A DNA stretch of 64,000 bases, taken from the NCBI RefSeq assembly GCF_001426905.1, contig NZ_LMFQ01000021.1, positions 16,471 through 80,470 on the forward strand. Reading direction: 5' to 3'. The stretch's first letter is position 1, and the number at the start of each line of letters is the position of its first letter. Shown here piece by piece: positions 9,269 to 24,521 of the stretch. The notes beneath the pieces are model-generated. The model did no database searches and was not told the DNA's origin. It was given only the letters and a program-made list of their open reading frames with translations. The position numbers were made by a program, and so were the translations under genes. Source of the stretch: Caulobacter sp. Root1455. Lineage in GTDB: Bacteria > Pseudomonadota > Alphaproteobacteria > Caulobacterales > Caulobacteraceae.

Positions 9269-9478
9269 ATGGACCTCGACACCGAACGGCCCCGCGGCCG
9301 CCGAGGCTTCGCCGCCATGGACCCCGAACGTCGCCGCGAGATCGCGCGTAAAGGGGGCGCCAGTGTTCCCAGTGAAAAGCGGAGCTTCGCCAAGGATCGC
9401 GACCTCGCGGCCAACGCGGGCCGCAAGGGCGGCTCCTCGTCGCGTGGCGGCGGGCGCATGCCCGGGCGCGACGCCTGA
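9269..9478 (+). CDS. KGG-repeat stress-induced protein
   Basis: A 69-residue basic protein with the short repeats of the KGG family (stress-induced bacterial acidophilic repeat; YciG/GsiB-like): FAAMDPERRREIARKGGAS near the N-terminus and AKDRDLAANAGRKGGSS later. AGGAG lies at 9259-9263, six bases before the ATG. Members are small hydrophilic, stress-induced proteins; the biochemical role is unclear. It follows the 55-residue ORF closely. Confidence 0.85.
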   Translation: MDLDTERPRGRRGFAAMDPERRREIARKGGASVPSEKRSFAKDRDLAANAGRKGGSSSRGGGRMPGRDA

Positions 9479-9488
9479 CATGAAGCGC

Positions 9489-9529
9489 GCCGCGGCCCCG
9501 GCCCTTCAAGGGTTTGGGGGTCGCGGCCG
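9489..9529. terminator. Bidirectional terminator-like hairpin
   Basis: An imperfect GC-rich inverted repeat (9489-9499 against 9516-9529) encloses a small perfect hairpin (9502-9512). It lies between the convergent KGG gene and the egtBD gene, where it could terminate both. The T-run is short. Confidence 0.4.
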
Positions 9530-9554
9530 TTCTCCGACCTGACTTCCGCCCGCC

Positions 9555-11726
9555 TCAGCCGGCCAGGGCGAAGACGCCGAAGCTCGGGCTGTCGCTGATC
9601 CAGCGCGCCGCGACCTTCCAGCCCGCGCGACGGGCCAGATCCACGAACATTTCCGGGCTATATTTGTACGAATTCTCGGTGTGGATCGTCTCGCCGGCTT
9701 CGAAATGAATCTCCCGGCCCGCAAGGTGCGCCGTCTGATCGTCGCGACTGACGAGATGCATCTCCATTCGGCTTTCGTCGGCGTTCCAGATCGCGCGATG
9801 GTCGAAGGCTTCGAGCGCGAAATCCCCGCCCAGCTCCTTGTTGATCCGCGCCAGCACGTTCTTGTTGAACGCCGCCGTCACCCCCTGGGCGTCGTCATAG
9901 GCCGGCACCAGGACGTCGGGGCTCTTGGCGATGTCCACCCCGACCACGAACATCGCGCCGTCGCCGAGCAGGTCGTGCGCGCCGCGCAGGAACGTCTCGG
10001 CGTCGGCCGGCGCGAAATTGCCGATCGTCGAGCCCGGGAAGAAGCCCGTCACCGGCCGCCCCCGCGCCGCCGCCGGAAGCCGCACGGCGCGGGTGAAGTC
10101 GTCGACCAGCGGCGCGACGATCAGGCCCGGATAGTCGCGGCGGAGCGCTTCGCTCGCCTCGTCAAGCGCCGACCGGCTGATGTCGATCGGGACGTAGACA
10201 GCCAGTTGCGGCATGGCGTCGAGCAGCAGCCGGGTCTTGGTGCTGGCCCCGCTGCCGAACTCGACCAGGGCCGCGCCCTCCATGACCCGCGCGGCGATCT
10301 CGGGCGCGATGCGGCGCAGCAGCGCCGTCTCCGTGCGGGTGGGATAGTACTCCGGCAGCTCGCAGATCGCCTCGAACAACCGCGATCCCTCGGCGTCGTA
10401 GAAGTACTTGGCCGGCAGCGTCTTGCGCTCGGCCGTCAGGCCCGCCAGCGCGTCGTCCAGGAACGTCGAGGCCTGGGTCGCCGCCTCGCGGTCCAGCGCG
10501 CTGACATCGTCGGCCAAACGAACCCCCGTGAACGCCCAGCGCTGGGCCGGATGGAAGAAGTTGCGATAGGACGGCCGCGTGTGGCCAGGCGGGGACTCGG
10601 CCGCCCCGCCCCGCAGGACCATCTGGTTGATCATGAACTTGCCGTTGTACTCGCCCAGCGCGCCCGCGCCCGGCTTGAAGCCCGGATAGGCGACATAGGG
10701 ACTGGCGGTCCATTGCCAGGCCTCGTCGGACGCCTGACGCAGCCCCTGCCCTTCCGCGGCCGCGACGGCGGCTTCCCACTCGGCCTCGGTCGGCAGGCGG
10801 CGGCCGGACCAGGCGGCGAAGGCGGCCGCCTCGTAATAACTGACATGACCCACCGGCGCGTGAGGATCGACCGGACGCCGCCCCGAAAGGGTCATGACGG
10901 ACCAGGCGCCGCCGTCCTCGCGCCGCCAGTAGAGCGGCGCTTCCCACGCCTGCTCGTTGACGGCGGCCCAGCCGTCGGAAAGCCAGAAGTCGGCCCGGCG
11001 ATAGCCGCCGTCCTCGATGAAGGCCAGCCACTCGCCGTTGGTCACCAGCCGATCGGCCAGGCGATAGGGCTCGAGATAGACCTTGTGGCGCGGCCGCTCG
11101 TTGTCGAACGCGAAGCCTGGACCGTCATCGCCGATCTCGACCAGCCCGCCTTCGAAGGCGAGGTACCGGACGCCGGCGGGGGCGGGACGCTCCGGAGGCG
11201 ACGCGTCGCGATAGGCCGGCTGCAGGGGCGACTGGGCGAACAGGTGCAGCAGATCCATCAGGATGAGCTCCTGGTGCTGCTCCTCGTGGGCCAGGCCGAG
11301 GTCCAGGCGCTCCATCACCTCGGCGGTCGGCGTCGTGGTCAGCAGGCGGATCATGGCCGCGTCGACATGCGCGCGATAAGCCCCGACCTCGTCGGCCGAC
11401 GGACGGGTGATCAGGCCGCGCAGGGGCCGCGGCTGGCGGGGCCCGACGGCCTCGTAATAGGAATTGAACAGATAGGCGAAAGTCGGGTCGAACACCCGGT
11501 AGCCCGGCAGGAAAGGCGTCAGCAGGAAGGTCTCGAAGAACCACGCGGTGTGCGCCCGGTGCCATTTGACCGGGCTGGCGTCCGGCATCGACTGCGCCCC
11601 CTGATCCTCGGGCGAGAGGGGCTTGGCAAAGGCTTCGGTGCGCCGTCTGACCGCCAGATAGCGATCGACGAGGGCGATAACGCGGGCCTCCGAGGCCTCC
11701 CTTACAGGCGTGTCGTCGGGACTCAT
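9555..11726 (-). CDS. egtBD: Fused ergothioneine synthase EgtB-EgtD
   Basis: A single 723-residue reading frame containing two enzymes of ergothioneine synthesis. Residues about 1-405 are EgtB: a DinB-like four-helix domain with the iron-binding His set (KWHRAH at 55-59 and HEEQH at 147-151), then a formylglycine-generating-enzyme/sulfatase-modifying fold (LPTEAEWEAAVAAAE, AWQWTASPY, VLRGGAAESPP). Residues about 415-723 are EgtD, the histidine trimethyltransferase, with PAKYFYDAEGSRLFEAICEL, the SAM motif VEFGSGASTKT near 488 and GFFPGSTIGNF. EgtD makes hercynine; EgtB joins it to a thiol as a sulfoxide. These are usually separate adjacent genes. ATG 11726 is preceded by AGGAGA. No egtA, egtC or egtE is nearby. 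Confidence 0.9.
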   Translation of the reverse strand: MSPDDTPVREASEARVIALVDRYLAVRRRTEAFAKPLSPEDQGAQSMPDASPVKWHRAHTAWFFETFLLTPFLPGYRVFDPTFAYLFNSYYEAVGPRQPRPLRGLITRPSADEVGAYRAHVDAAMIRLLTTTPTAEVMERLDLGLAHEEQHQELILMDLLHLFAQSPLQPAYRDASPPERPAPAGVRYLAFEGGLVEIGDDGPGFAFDNERPRHKVYLEPYRLADRLVTNGEWLAFIEDGGYRRADFWLSDGWAAVNEQAWEAPLYWRREDGGAWSVMTLSGRRPVDPHAPVGHVSYYEAAAFAAWSGRRLPTEAEWEAAVAAAEGQGLRQASDEAWQWTASPYVAYPGFKPGAGALGEYNGKFMINQMVLRGGAAESPPGHTRPSYRNFFHPAQRWAFTGVRLADDVSALDREAATQASTFLDDALAGLTAERKTLPAKYFYDAEGSRLFEAICELPEYYPTRTETALLRRIAPEIAARVMEGAALVEFGSGASTKTRLLLDAMPQLAVYVPIDISRSALDEASEALRRDYPGLIVAPLVDDFTRAVRLPAAARGRPVTGFFPGSTIGNFAPADAETFLRGAHDLLGDGAMFVVGVDIAKSPDVLVPAYDDAQGVTAAFNKNVLARINKELGGDFALEAFDHRAIWNADESRMEMHLVSRDDQTAHLAGREIHFEAGETIHTENSYKYSPEMFVDLARRAGWKVAARWISDSPSFGVFALAG

Positions 11727-11877
11727 GCGCTCTCCTGGCGGCCCTGCGTCGGGGAGCTTGCGCCCCGATGAGCTCAACGAATAAGCAACTTGAGTGTTCC
11801 CCCCGCCGGGTTCAAGCGGCGCGGGGAATAAAAAGTGAACGAAAGTCGCAGACCATCGATGCCGCTCGGCGCGCGCC

Positions 11878-12582
11878 CTAGGGGCGCTTGGGGATCTCCA
11901 GCCCGCGCTGGACGGCCGGCCGGGTCAGGCCCCGCTCCAGCCAAGCCGGAACGTGCTTGAGGCCGGCGTAGTCGACCAGATCGCCCGCGCCGTAGAAGCC
12001 TACCAGGTTGCGGACCCACCCCAGGGTGGCGATGTCGGCGATGGTGTACTCGTCGCCCATGATCCAGTCGCGGTCGGCCAAGCGAGTCTCCAGCACGCCC
12101 AGCAGACGCTTGGACTCGGCGACATAGCGATCACGCGGACGCTTGTCCTCGTACTCGCGGCCGGCGAACTTGTGGAAGAAGCCGACCTGGCCGAACATCG
12201 GGCCGATCGCGGCCATCTGGAAGAACACCCAGGCCAGGGTCTCGTAGCGCCGGGCGGGGTCCTTGGGCAGGAACTTGCCGGTCTTTTCCGCCAGATAGAC
12301 CAGGATCGCGCCGGACTCGAACAGGCCGAGCGGCTTTCCGTCCGGGCCGTCCGGATCGATGATGGCGGGGATCTTGCCGTTCGGGTTCAGCGACAGGAAT
12401 TCCGGCCCCCAGGTCTCGTTCTGACCGATGTCGATCATATGCGGTTCGTAGGGCAGACCGATCTCCTCCAGCATGATCGACACCTTGACCCCGTTGGGCG
12501 TCGGCAGGCTGTAGAGTTGCAGCCGGTCGGGATGCTGGGCGGGCCAGCGCTGGGTGATCGGAAAGGCTGAGAGGTCGGTCAT
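11878..12582 (-). CDS. Glutathione S-transferase family protein (YghU/YfcG-like)
   Basis: A 234-residue cytosolic GST. The thioredoxin-like N-terminal domain contains LYSLPTPNGVKVSIMLEE and the glutathione gamma-Glu contact region ESGAILVYLAEKTG; the all-alpha C-terminal domain contains YTIADIATLGWVRNL. TPNG at the active-site position is typical of the Nu-class YghU/YfcG group, which has disulfide-bond reductase activity with glutathione. The start at ATG 12582 has a GGAG seven bases upstream. It lies 150 bp upstream of egtBD on the same strand, so a shared thiol-redox theme is possible. Confidence 0.9.
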   Translation of the reverse strand: MTDLSAFPITQRWPAQHPDRLQLYSLPTPNGVKVSIMLEEIGLPYEPHMIDIGQNETWGPEFLSLNPNGKIPAIIDPDGPDGKPLGLFESGAILVYLAEKTGKFLPKDPARRYETLAWVFFQMAAIGPMFGQVGFFHKFAGREYEDKRPRDRYVAESKRLLGVLETRLADRDWIMGDEYTIADIATLGWVRNLVGFYGAGDLVDYAGLKHVPAWLERGLTRPAVQRGLEIPKRP

Positions 12583-12687
12583 GGTCGGCTCCGAAAGCAA
12601 AGGACCACCCCCAACAGGCGCGGCCGAGCTTGTCAGATGGTCCCGACTGGCGCGGCGGCAAGTCATCGCGCGCCGAAAGCTTTGTTC

Positions 12688-14723
12688 CTACCCCCGCCGC
12701 ACCTTGGCCTGCTCGGTCGCGGGGGCCTCGGCGTCCAGCACCGCCCGGAGCTTGGCCGCCAGGGCCGGACCCAGATAGGGCTTGTCGATCATCGGAAATT
12801 CGTTTGCCCAGGACGCCGCCTCGTCGCCCACATAGCCGGAGGTCAGCAGGACCTTGAGCCCAGGCCGCACCTTGAGCGCGGCATGGGCCAGTTCGACGCC
12901 GTTGACGCGGCCGGGCATGACCACGTCGGAAAACAGCAGGTCGAAGGCCTTGCGGCTCTTCAGTCGTTTGAGGGCGGCCGCGGCCGTGTCGGCCGTGGTG
13001 ACCTGGTAGCCCAGGCCCTCCAGCGTCTCGACCGCCATGGCCAGAACCGCGGGATCGTCCTCGACCACCAGCACCCGCTCGGCGCCGCGGGCGGCCTCGG
13101 TGGTCTCGTGGCCGGCGCCGCGCTGGCTGAGCGCCGCCTGGCTCTGCGGCAGATAGATCTCGAACACCGCGCCCTGCCCTGGCGAACTGCGCACCGAGAT
13201 CTCGCCGCCGGATTGCCGCACGAAGCCGTAGACCTGCGACAGACCCAAACCCGAGCCCTTGCCGATTTCCTTGGTCGTGAAGAAAGGCTCGAAGATGCGC
13301 GAGGCCACGTCCGCGTCCATCCCCTGGCCGGTGTCGCGCACGGTCACCAGGATCCTGGGCTCGTCGCCATCGATGGTCTTGGTCGCGACCGACAGGACGC
13401 CGCCGCCTTCCATCGCGTCGCGGGCGTTGACCGCTAGGTTGAGCAGGGCGCTCTCGAACTGAGCGGGATCCAGGTGGGCCGGGAGCGGCTCGGTCGCCAG
13501 GCTGAGGTCGATGCTCACCGCCTCGCCGACGGCCTGGCGCAGCAGCGGTGCGAAGTCGGCGATCAGGACGTTGAGATCGACCGTCAGCGGGTTCAGGCGC
13601 TGACGTCGCGAGAACGCCAACAGCTGGCGGGTCAGGGCTCCGCCCTTCTCGGCGGCCAGCCGCACCGCATCGATCTGCCGGGCCAGCTCGTGCTGTTCGC
13701 CGGTGCGGCGCTTGATCAGCTCGATATTGCCCAGGACCACGGTCAGCAGGTTGTTGAAGTCATGGGCGACGCCGCCGGTCAGCTGGCCCACCGCCTCCAT
13801 CTTGCGGGCGTGGCTCAGCTGCTCCTCCAGACCTCGGCGCTCGGTGTTGTCCAGCAGGGTGCCGAACACCACCTGCCGCCCGCTCTCCTCGTCCTGGGCC
13901 AACACGCCTTGGTCGATCAGCAACCGGTAGGACCCATCGGCGCACTGCCACCGGTATTCGCAGCTGTAGGCGCCGGACTTGCGAGCCTCGGCTTGAGCTC
14001 GCACGACGATATCGACGTCGTCGGGGTGGACGCGGCTGATGCCGAAATCGGCCTTGGCCAGAAAATCTTCGGCCGTGAAGCCCGTCAGCTCCATCACGTT
14101 GCCGCCGATGAACAGCGGCTCGTAGGGCGCGTCGGCCGTGCGCGAGTGGAAGACCACCGGCAGCGCGCGAAGGATCGCCTCCTGGCGCTCCTGGGTGCGG
14201 CGCAGGGCCCGCTCGGCGGCCAGCTTCTCGGCGTGGATGCGAGCGTTCTCCTCGATCAGCAGGCGGCGGCTCTCCGACTGCTGCTCCAGCTCGAGGGTCT
14301 TGATGTGCAGATCGACCAGCACCTGCACCTTGGAGCGCAGGATGAACGGGTCAACCGGCTTGAACACCACGTCGACGGCCCCGGCCGAATAGGCCTTGAA
14401 GATATGGGCCTCGTCGCGGAACACCGCCGTCAGGAACACGATGGGCACGTCGCGGTTGCGGCGACGCTGGCGGATCAGCTCGGCCGTCTCGTAGCCGTCC
14501 ATGCCCGGCATGTGCAGGTCCAGCAGAATCACGGCGAAGTCGTCGGTCAGCAGGCGGCGCAGGGCCTCCTCGCCCGACCGGGCGACCACCAGTTCCTGGC
14601 CCAGGCCCTCCAGCGCCTGGATCGCCGCAAAGGCGTTTCGCTCATCGTCGTCGACGATGAGGATCCGCGTTCGAAGTCGATCCTCGGGCGGCGGAACCGC
14701 CTGATGCTTTACCGCGGGCACCG

Positions 14724-14727
<4 letters not shown>
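12688..14727 (-). CDS. Hybrid histidine kinase (REC-PAS-HisKA-HATPase-REC)
   Basis: A 679-residue soluble hybrid kinase. An N-terminal receiver ([10 protein letters not shown] at about 21; phospho-Asp in [15 protein letters not shown] near 71) is followed by a coiled coil (about 140-190), a PAS domain (about 195-310), HisKA with the phospho-His in [14 protein letters not shown], HATPase_c ([25 protein letters not shown]) and a C-terminal receiver ([13 protein letters not shown]; acceptor in [10 protein letters not shown]). No transmembrane helix is present. Its ATG overlaps the stop of the giant HAMP-repeat kinase (ATGA), so the two are translationally coupled and probably form one phosphorelay. 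The N-terminal receiver may accept phosphate from the partner. Confidence 0.92.
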
Positions 14728-20561
<5,834 letters not shown>

Positions 20562-20794
20562 TAGAATACTCCACGTCGAAATCGGTCCGATCTTACGTGG
20601 GCGGCGCTAGTTGGGAAGACGATCCAGGCCTTGGAAGCGGTTTACCGCCATCGACAGCCCCTACCGGTTCCCACACCCCCCCGATCCGCTCCAACGCGGG
20701 GAAAAATCTTTGGTTCCGCTTTTACGGTGAAGCTGCTCGCCGGTGATGGCTGCGGCGCCGGTCAGGCCGCTTCGCCCGCCGGCTGATCGACGCT

Positions 20795-21574
20795 CTAGAC
20801 CGCGCTCGCCATCGGACCGTCCGCGCGTCCGTCGACGAACTGGCGCACATAGGGATTATCCGTCTGGTCGAGCTCGGTCGGCGCGCCGCGCCAGACGATC
20901 TTGCCGGCGTGCAGCATGGCGATCTCGTCGCCGATCGTCCGGGCCGAGGCCAGGTCATGGGTGATCGACACCGCCGTGCAGCCCAGCCCCTTCACCTGCT
21001 CGACGATCAGCTCGTTGATCGCCGACGACGTGATCGGGTCCAGGCCCGTGGTCGGCTCGTCGAAGAAGATGATCTCGGGATTGGCCACCACCGCCCGGGC
21101 TAGGCCGACCCGCTTCTGCATGCCGCCGGACAGTTCCGAGGGATAGGAGTCGGCGACATTGGCCGCCAGGTGGACGCGGCCCAGAGCCTCGATCGCCCGC
21201 GCCTTGGCCTCCTTGCGCGGCACGCCGTCGGCGTTGACCAGACGGAAGGCGACGTTCTCCCAGACGCTGAGACTGTCGAACAACGCCGCCCCTTGAAAGA
21301 GGACGCCGATGCGCTCGAACAGCTTGCGACGGGCGCCGCCGCCCATCCCGATCAGGTTCTCGCCGTCGACCAGCACCTTGCCGGCGTCCGGACGCACCAG
21401 GCCCATGGCGACCTTGATGGTCACCGACTTGCCCTGGCCGGACCCGCCGATGATCACCAGCGACCGCCCCGCCGCGACGCTGAGGTCCAGCCCGTCCAGA
21501 ACCGGACCGTCGAAGCGCTTGCGGACGCCTTTCCATTCGAGTTTTGGCCGTTCGACGTTCGGGGGGGCGGTCAT
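20795..21574 (-). CDS. mlaF: Mla phospholipid transport ATPase MlaF
   Basis: A 259-residue ABC ATPase, the cytoplasmic motor of the Mla intermembrane lipid-transport complex. Walker A is GGSGQGKSV, the Q-loop region is VLFQGAALFDSLSVWENV, the signature is LSGGMQKRVGLARA, Walker B is IIFFDEPTTGLDP, and the H-loop His is in SITHDLASA. The sequence GALFDS after the Q-loop and the MQKR signature are typical of the MlaF/Ttg2A group. Its ATG overlaps the mlaE stop (ATGA). It is the last gene of the mla operon; no mlaB (STAS) gene follows. Confidence 0.93.
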   Translation of the reverse strand: MTAPPNVERPKLEWKGVRKRFDGPVLDGLDLSVAAGRSLVIIGGSGQGKSVTIKVAMGLVRPDAGKVLVDGENLIGMGGGARRKLFERIGVLFQGAALFDSLSVWENVAFRLVNADGVPRKEAKARAIEALGRVHLAANVADSYPSELSGGMQKRVGLARAVVANPEIIFFDEPTTGLDPITSSAINELIVEQVKGLGCTAVSITHDLASARTIGDEIAMLHAGKIVWRGAPTELDQTDNPYVRQFVDGRADGPMASAV

Positions 21575-22377
21575 GCGTGGGTGAACAGCGTTGTGAGGAA
21601 GTAGTCGGAGGCGAAGATCAGGATCGCCGAGGACACCACCGCGTGGGTGGTCGCCCGGCCGACGCCCCGCGCCCCGCCCTTGGCGTTATAGCCGTGGTAG
21701 CAGCCCATCAGGGCGACGATGAAGCCGAACACCGCCGCCTTGATCAGCCCCGATCCGACATCCCAGCCCTGGATGAAGTTCATCGTGTTGCGGACGTAGA
21801 TCGTCGAGTTGAAATCCAGGATCCGCACCGCCACCAGCCAGCCGCCGGCCACGCCGATGATGTCGGCGACCAGGGTCAGCAGCGGCAGGACCAGGGTCGC
21901 GGCCAGCAGGCGCGGCGCGACCAGGTAGCGGAACGGGTCGGTCGACAGGGTGCGCATCGCGTCGATCTGCTCGGTGGCGCGCATGGCCCCGATCTCGGCG
22001 GCGATGGCGGCCGACACCCGGCCCGCCAGCATCAGGGCGGCCAGCACGGGACCCAGCTCGCGCGTGATGCCCAGGGCGACGATCTGGGGCATCACCTGCT
22101 CGGCGTTGAACCGCCCGCCGCCGGTGTAGATGTTCAATCCCAGGGCCGCGCCGGTGAAGATCGCCGTCAGGCCGACCACCGGCAGCGAGAAGAAGCCGAT
22201 GGCCAGCAGCTGTCGCAGCAGTTGGATCGGGAACCACGGCGGGGAAAACACCGCCATCACGCCGCGCAGGGCGAAGACCCCGACTCCGCCCACCATTTGC
22301 AGCGCGCCCAAGGTCGAGCGCCCGATGGCGCGCAGCGGCTTGAAGATCGCGGGGACCGCCGCGTGGGCCGCGGCCAT
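21571..22377 (-). CDS. mlaE: Mla phospholipid transport permease MlaE
   Basis: A 268-residue inner-membrane permease with about five hydrophobic helices. The family core is intact: LPVVGLTAIFTGAALGLNIY, the ALGITRELGPVLAALMLAGR segment, and AAEIGAMRATEQIDAM, which contacts the ATPase. MlaE dimerises, binds the MCE ring of MlaD, and moves phospholipid across the inner membrane. It lies between mlaD (one-base gap) and mlaF (four-base overlap). Confidence 0.94.
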   Translation of the reverse strand: MAAAHAAVPAIFKPLRAIGRSTLGALQMVGGVGVFALRGVMAVFSPPWFPIQLLRQLLAIGFFSLPVVGLTAIFTGAALGLNIYTGGGRFNAEQVMPQIVALGITRELGPVLAALMLAGRVSAAIAAEIGAMRATEQIDAMRTLSTDPFRYLVAPRLLAATLVLPLLTLVADIIGVAGGWLVAVRILDFNSTIYVRNTMNFIQGWDVGSGLIKAAVFGFIVALMGCYHGYNAKGGARGVGRATTHAVVSSAILIFASDYFLTTLFTHA

Positions 22378-22378
22378 C

Positions 22379-22888
22379 TCAGTAGCTGTCCGGAGCGGTG
22401 GCGGCGGGGTTCGTCGCGGGCGCGGCCGTCGGCGCGGCGCCCCCTTGGGGCCGCATCACTGAACCGATCAGGCCGAACAGGTCGACCGCGCCCTGGGTGT
22501 TGTCGATCTCGCCGCCCGGCTTGATGTCGTCGGCCGCGCCGCCGGGGGCGATCGCCACATGGACGCCGCCCAGCAGGCCGTCGCTGGTGATCTTGGCCGT
22601 GGAATCCGAAGGCAGTTTGACGTCCGGATCCAGGCTGAGCCTGGCCACCGCCAGATAGGTCTTGGGGTCCAGTCTGATTTCCGAAACAGTGCCGACCTTG
22701 ACGCCGGCCACGCTGACGGCCGCGCCCGGCGCCAGCGATCCGACCTGGCCGAACCGGGCCGTGACGTCATAGCCGCCAGGCTTGCGACCCACCCCGCCGA
22801 CGCTCAGCGAGTAGACCAGGAACCCCGCCGCCAGGATGAGAACCAGGAGACCCATCAAGGTCTCGGCCCATTGTTCGCGCAACCCCAT
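22379..22888 (-). CDS. mlaD: MCE-domain lipid transport protein MlaD
   Basis: A 169-residue protein with one N-terminal transmembrane anchor (about residues 8-28, LMGLLVLILAAGFLVYSLSV) and one periplasmic MCE domain (about 38-118: VTARFGQVGSLAPGAAVSVAG, then KVGTVSEIRLD and LLGGVHVAI). MlaD forms a hexameric ring on MlaE and passes lipids to MlaC. The C-terminal tail is rich in Ala and Pro. It is spaced 18 bp after mlaC. Confidence 0.93.
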   Translation of the reverse strand: MGLREQWAETLMGLLVLILAAGFLVYSLSVGGVGRKPGGYDVTARFGQVGSLAPGAAVSVAGVKVGTVSEIRLDPKTYLAVARLSLDPDVKLPSDSTAKITSDGLLGGVHVAIAPGGAADDIKPGGEIDNTQGAVDLFGLIGSVMRPQGGAAPTAAPATNPAATAPDSY

Positions 22889-22906
22889 GTTCTCTGGCCC
22901 CTGCTG

Positions 22907-23575
22907 TTACCGCGACGCGGGACGCTGGGCGTCACGCTGCAACTGGCTGATCAGCACGTCGATGTTGCCGCCGGCGTTGTCGATGGTCGAAACGAAGTCC
23001 TGCTGTTGGGTGATCGCCAGCCACACGCCCTTGAACTGGACGTCGACCACCTTCCACGCGGTCCCGCCGCCCATCACCCGCCAGGACACCTGAACCGGCT
23101 GGCCCAGCTGGCCGCCTGAGATCCTGGTGTCGACAATCACGTCGCCCGGCTTGCGGACGGTCGAACCGGTCACCTTCAGGGTTTCGCCGTGATAGTCGTT
23201 GATGCGGTTCTGGTAGACGCTTTCGGCATAGACGCGGAACGCCGCCGCGAACCGCTGACGCTGGTCCTGCGTGATGGTGCGGGCGTACTTGCCCAGCACG
23301 AAGTTGGTGATCCTCGGCACGTCGGCCAGTTCGTCTATGCCCTGGTGGAAGGTCGCCTTCTTCTGGGCGACGCTCTGGCTCTTGTCGGCCAGGACCGAGA
23401 TCACCCTCTGGGCCCGAACCTGGACGAACTGCTCGGCTTGAGGATCGCGCGGGCCCTGAGCCAAGGCCGGGCGGGCCTGCGCCAGGACGCCGAGGCCGAT
23501 GACGGCGACCAGGGTCGATAGCGCGAAGCGGCGGGTGGTGCGGGCGTCAGTCATGGGCGTTTCCGGCGAATTCAT
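22907..23575 (-). CDS. mlaC: Periplasmic phospholipid carrier MlaC
   Basis: A 222-residue secreted protein of the MlaC/Ttg2D family. The signal peptide is RRFALSTLVAVIGLGVLAQARPALA. The family core includes ITNFVLGKYARTITQDQRQRF, then ESVYQNRINDYHGET and WKVVDVQFKGVWLAITQQQDF. It shuttles phospholipid between the outer-membrane MlaA and the inner-membrane MlaFED. ATG 23575 overlaps the mlaA stop (ATGA); an alternative ATG at 23554 has a better ribosome-binding site (GGAA) and leaves the signal peptide intact, so the exact start is open. Confidence 0.92.
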   Translation of the reverse strand: MNSPETPMTDARTTRRFALSTLVAVIGLGVLAQARPALAQGPRDPQAEQFVQVRAQRVISVLADKSQSVAQKKATFHQGIDELADVPRITNFVLGKYARTITQDQRQRFAAAFRVYAESVYQNRINDYHGETLKVTGSTVRKPGDVIVDTRISGGQLGQPVQVSWRVMGGGTAWKVVDVQFKGVWLAITQQQDFVSTIDNAGGNIDVLISQLQRDAQRPASR

Positions 23576-24516
23576 TGCGGTGCTGAGGGAGTGGGCGCGG
23601 AGGGGGCGGCATCCGTGGAAGCTGGCTCCGCGGAAACGGTCGGGATTTCGGACGGCGTGGCGGCCGGCGCCCCCGAGGACGCCACCTCGTCGAAGTCGGG
23701 CAGGTCCTGCACCGCGCCCGTCGCTTCGCGGACAAGGGCCTCGCGGTGCTGTCCGTAAGCCGAGCGGGCGGTGGCGTAAGGGTCGATCGCCTGGTCCAGC
23801 GCCCGGAACGCCAGATCGGCGTTGGCGCGGGTGTCGATCGTCTGGGCGGCCAGACGCGTGACGCCGAACGGGCTCGTCCAGCCCTGGCCGGCGAGGCCGA
23901 TCGGATCGGCGAAGAAATCGAACACCCGGCCGACCCCGTCCCGAACGTTCAACGGGCCCAGGACCGGGACATAGAGGTAGGGACCCGGCTTGATCCCGTA
24001 GCGGCCGAACGTCTGGCCGAAGTCGGCGTCGTGGGACCGGATGCCCATGCTCGCGGCGACGTCGAACAGTCCGAGCACGCCGACGGTGGAATTGATCGCG
24101 AAACGCGCCGACGACTTGCCCGCCCGCTTGGGCTTGCCCTGCAGGACGTCGTTCACGAACGTGCCCGGCTCGCCCAGATTATAGACGAAGGCGCTGACCC
24201 GGTGGCGGACGGGGGTGGGGGTCGCGGCCATGTAGCCGTGCGTGACGGGTCGGAACACGGCGCGGTCCAGACCCATGCTGAAGGCGTAGCTGCCCCGATT
24301 GAAATCCTCGAGCGGATCGTGGGCTGTCCGCGCCAGGTCGGAGGCCGCGGTCGGCGCGGCGACCAGCGGGATCGGCTTTTCGATGTTGGCTCGAGCGTGC
24401 GCGGTCTCCGAGAGACCGCCGGCCGCGAGCAGGGCGAGAACCGCCGTCGCGGCCGCTTCCGCCGCGGTCACGCGCAGCGTCTTCCCCAGGTCCTTTGTGG
24501 CCGACACGCCGATCAT
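23572..24516 (-). CDS. mlaA: MlaA/VacJ family outer-membrane lipid transport protein
   Basis: A 314-residue member of the MlaA family, with the conserved DPLEDFNRGSYAFSMGLDR, the FVNDVLQGKPKRAG region, RFAINSTVGVLGLFDVA and GPYLYVPVLGPLNVRDGVG. MlaA normally removes mislocalised phospholipid from the outer leaflet of the outer membrane. Unlike enterobacterial MlaA it has no Cys in its signal region, so it is not a lipoprotein; an ordinary signal peptide ending near AHA at about residue 41 is likely. The Pro/Ala/Ser-rich C-terminal tail (about 275-314) is an extra. ATG 24516 has an AGGAGG five bases upstream that lies in a hairpin. It is the first gene of the operon. Confidence 0.91.
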   Translation of the reverse strand: MIGVSATKDLGKTLRVTAAEAAATAVLALLAAGGLSETAHARANIEKPIPLVAAPTAASDLARTAHDPLEDFNRGSYAFSMGLDRAVFRPVTHGYMAATPTPVRHRVSAFVYNLGEPGTFVNDVLQGKPKRAGKSSARFAINSTVGVLGLFDVAASMGIRSHDADFGQTFGRYGIKPGPYLYVPVLGPLNVRDGVGRVFDFFADPIGLAGQGWTSPFGVTRLAAQTIDTRANADLAFRALDQAIDPYATARSAYGQHREALVREATGAVQDLPDFDEVASSGAPAATPSEIPTVSAEPASTDAAPSAPTPSAPQ

Positions 24517-24521
24517 TCCAG

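Noticed and set aside
12582..12688. Possible small gene between the GST and hybrid kinase genes
   Set aside because: Only about 100 bp with no start/ribosome-binding-site combination; it is better read as the GST promoter.
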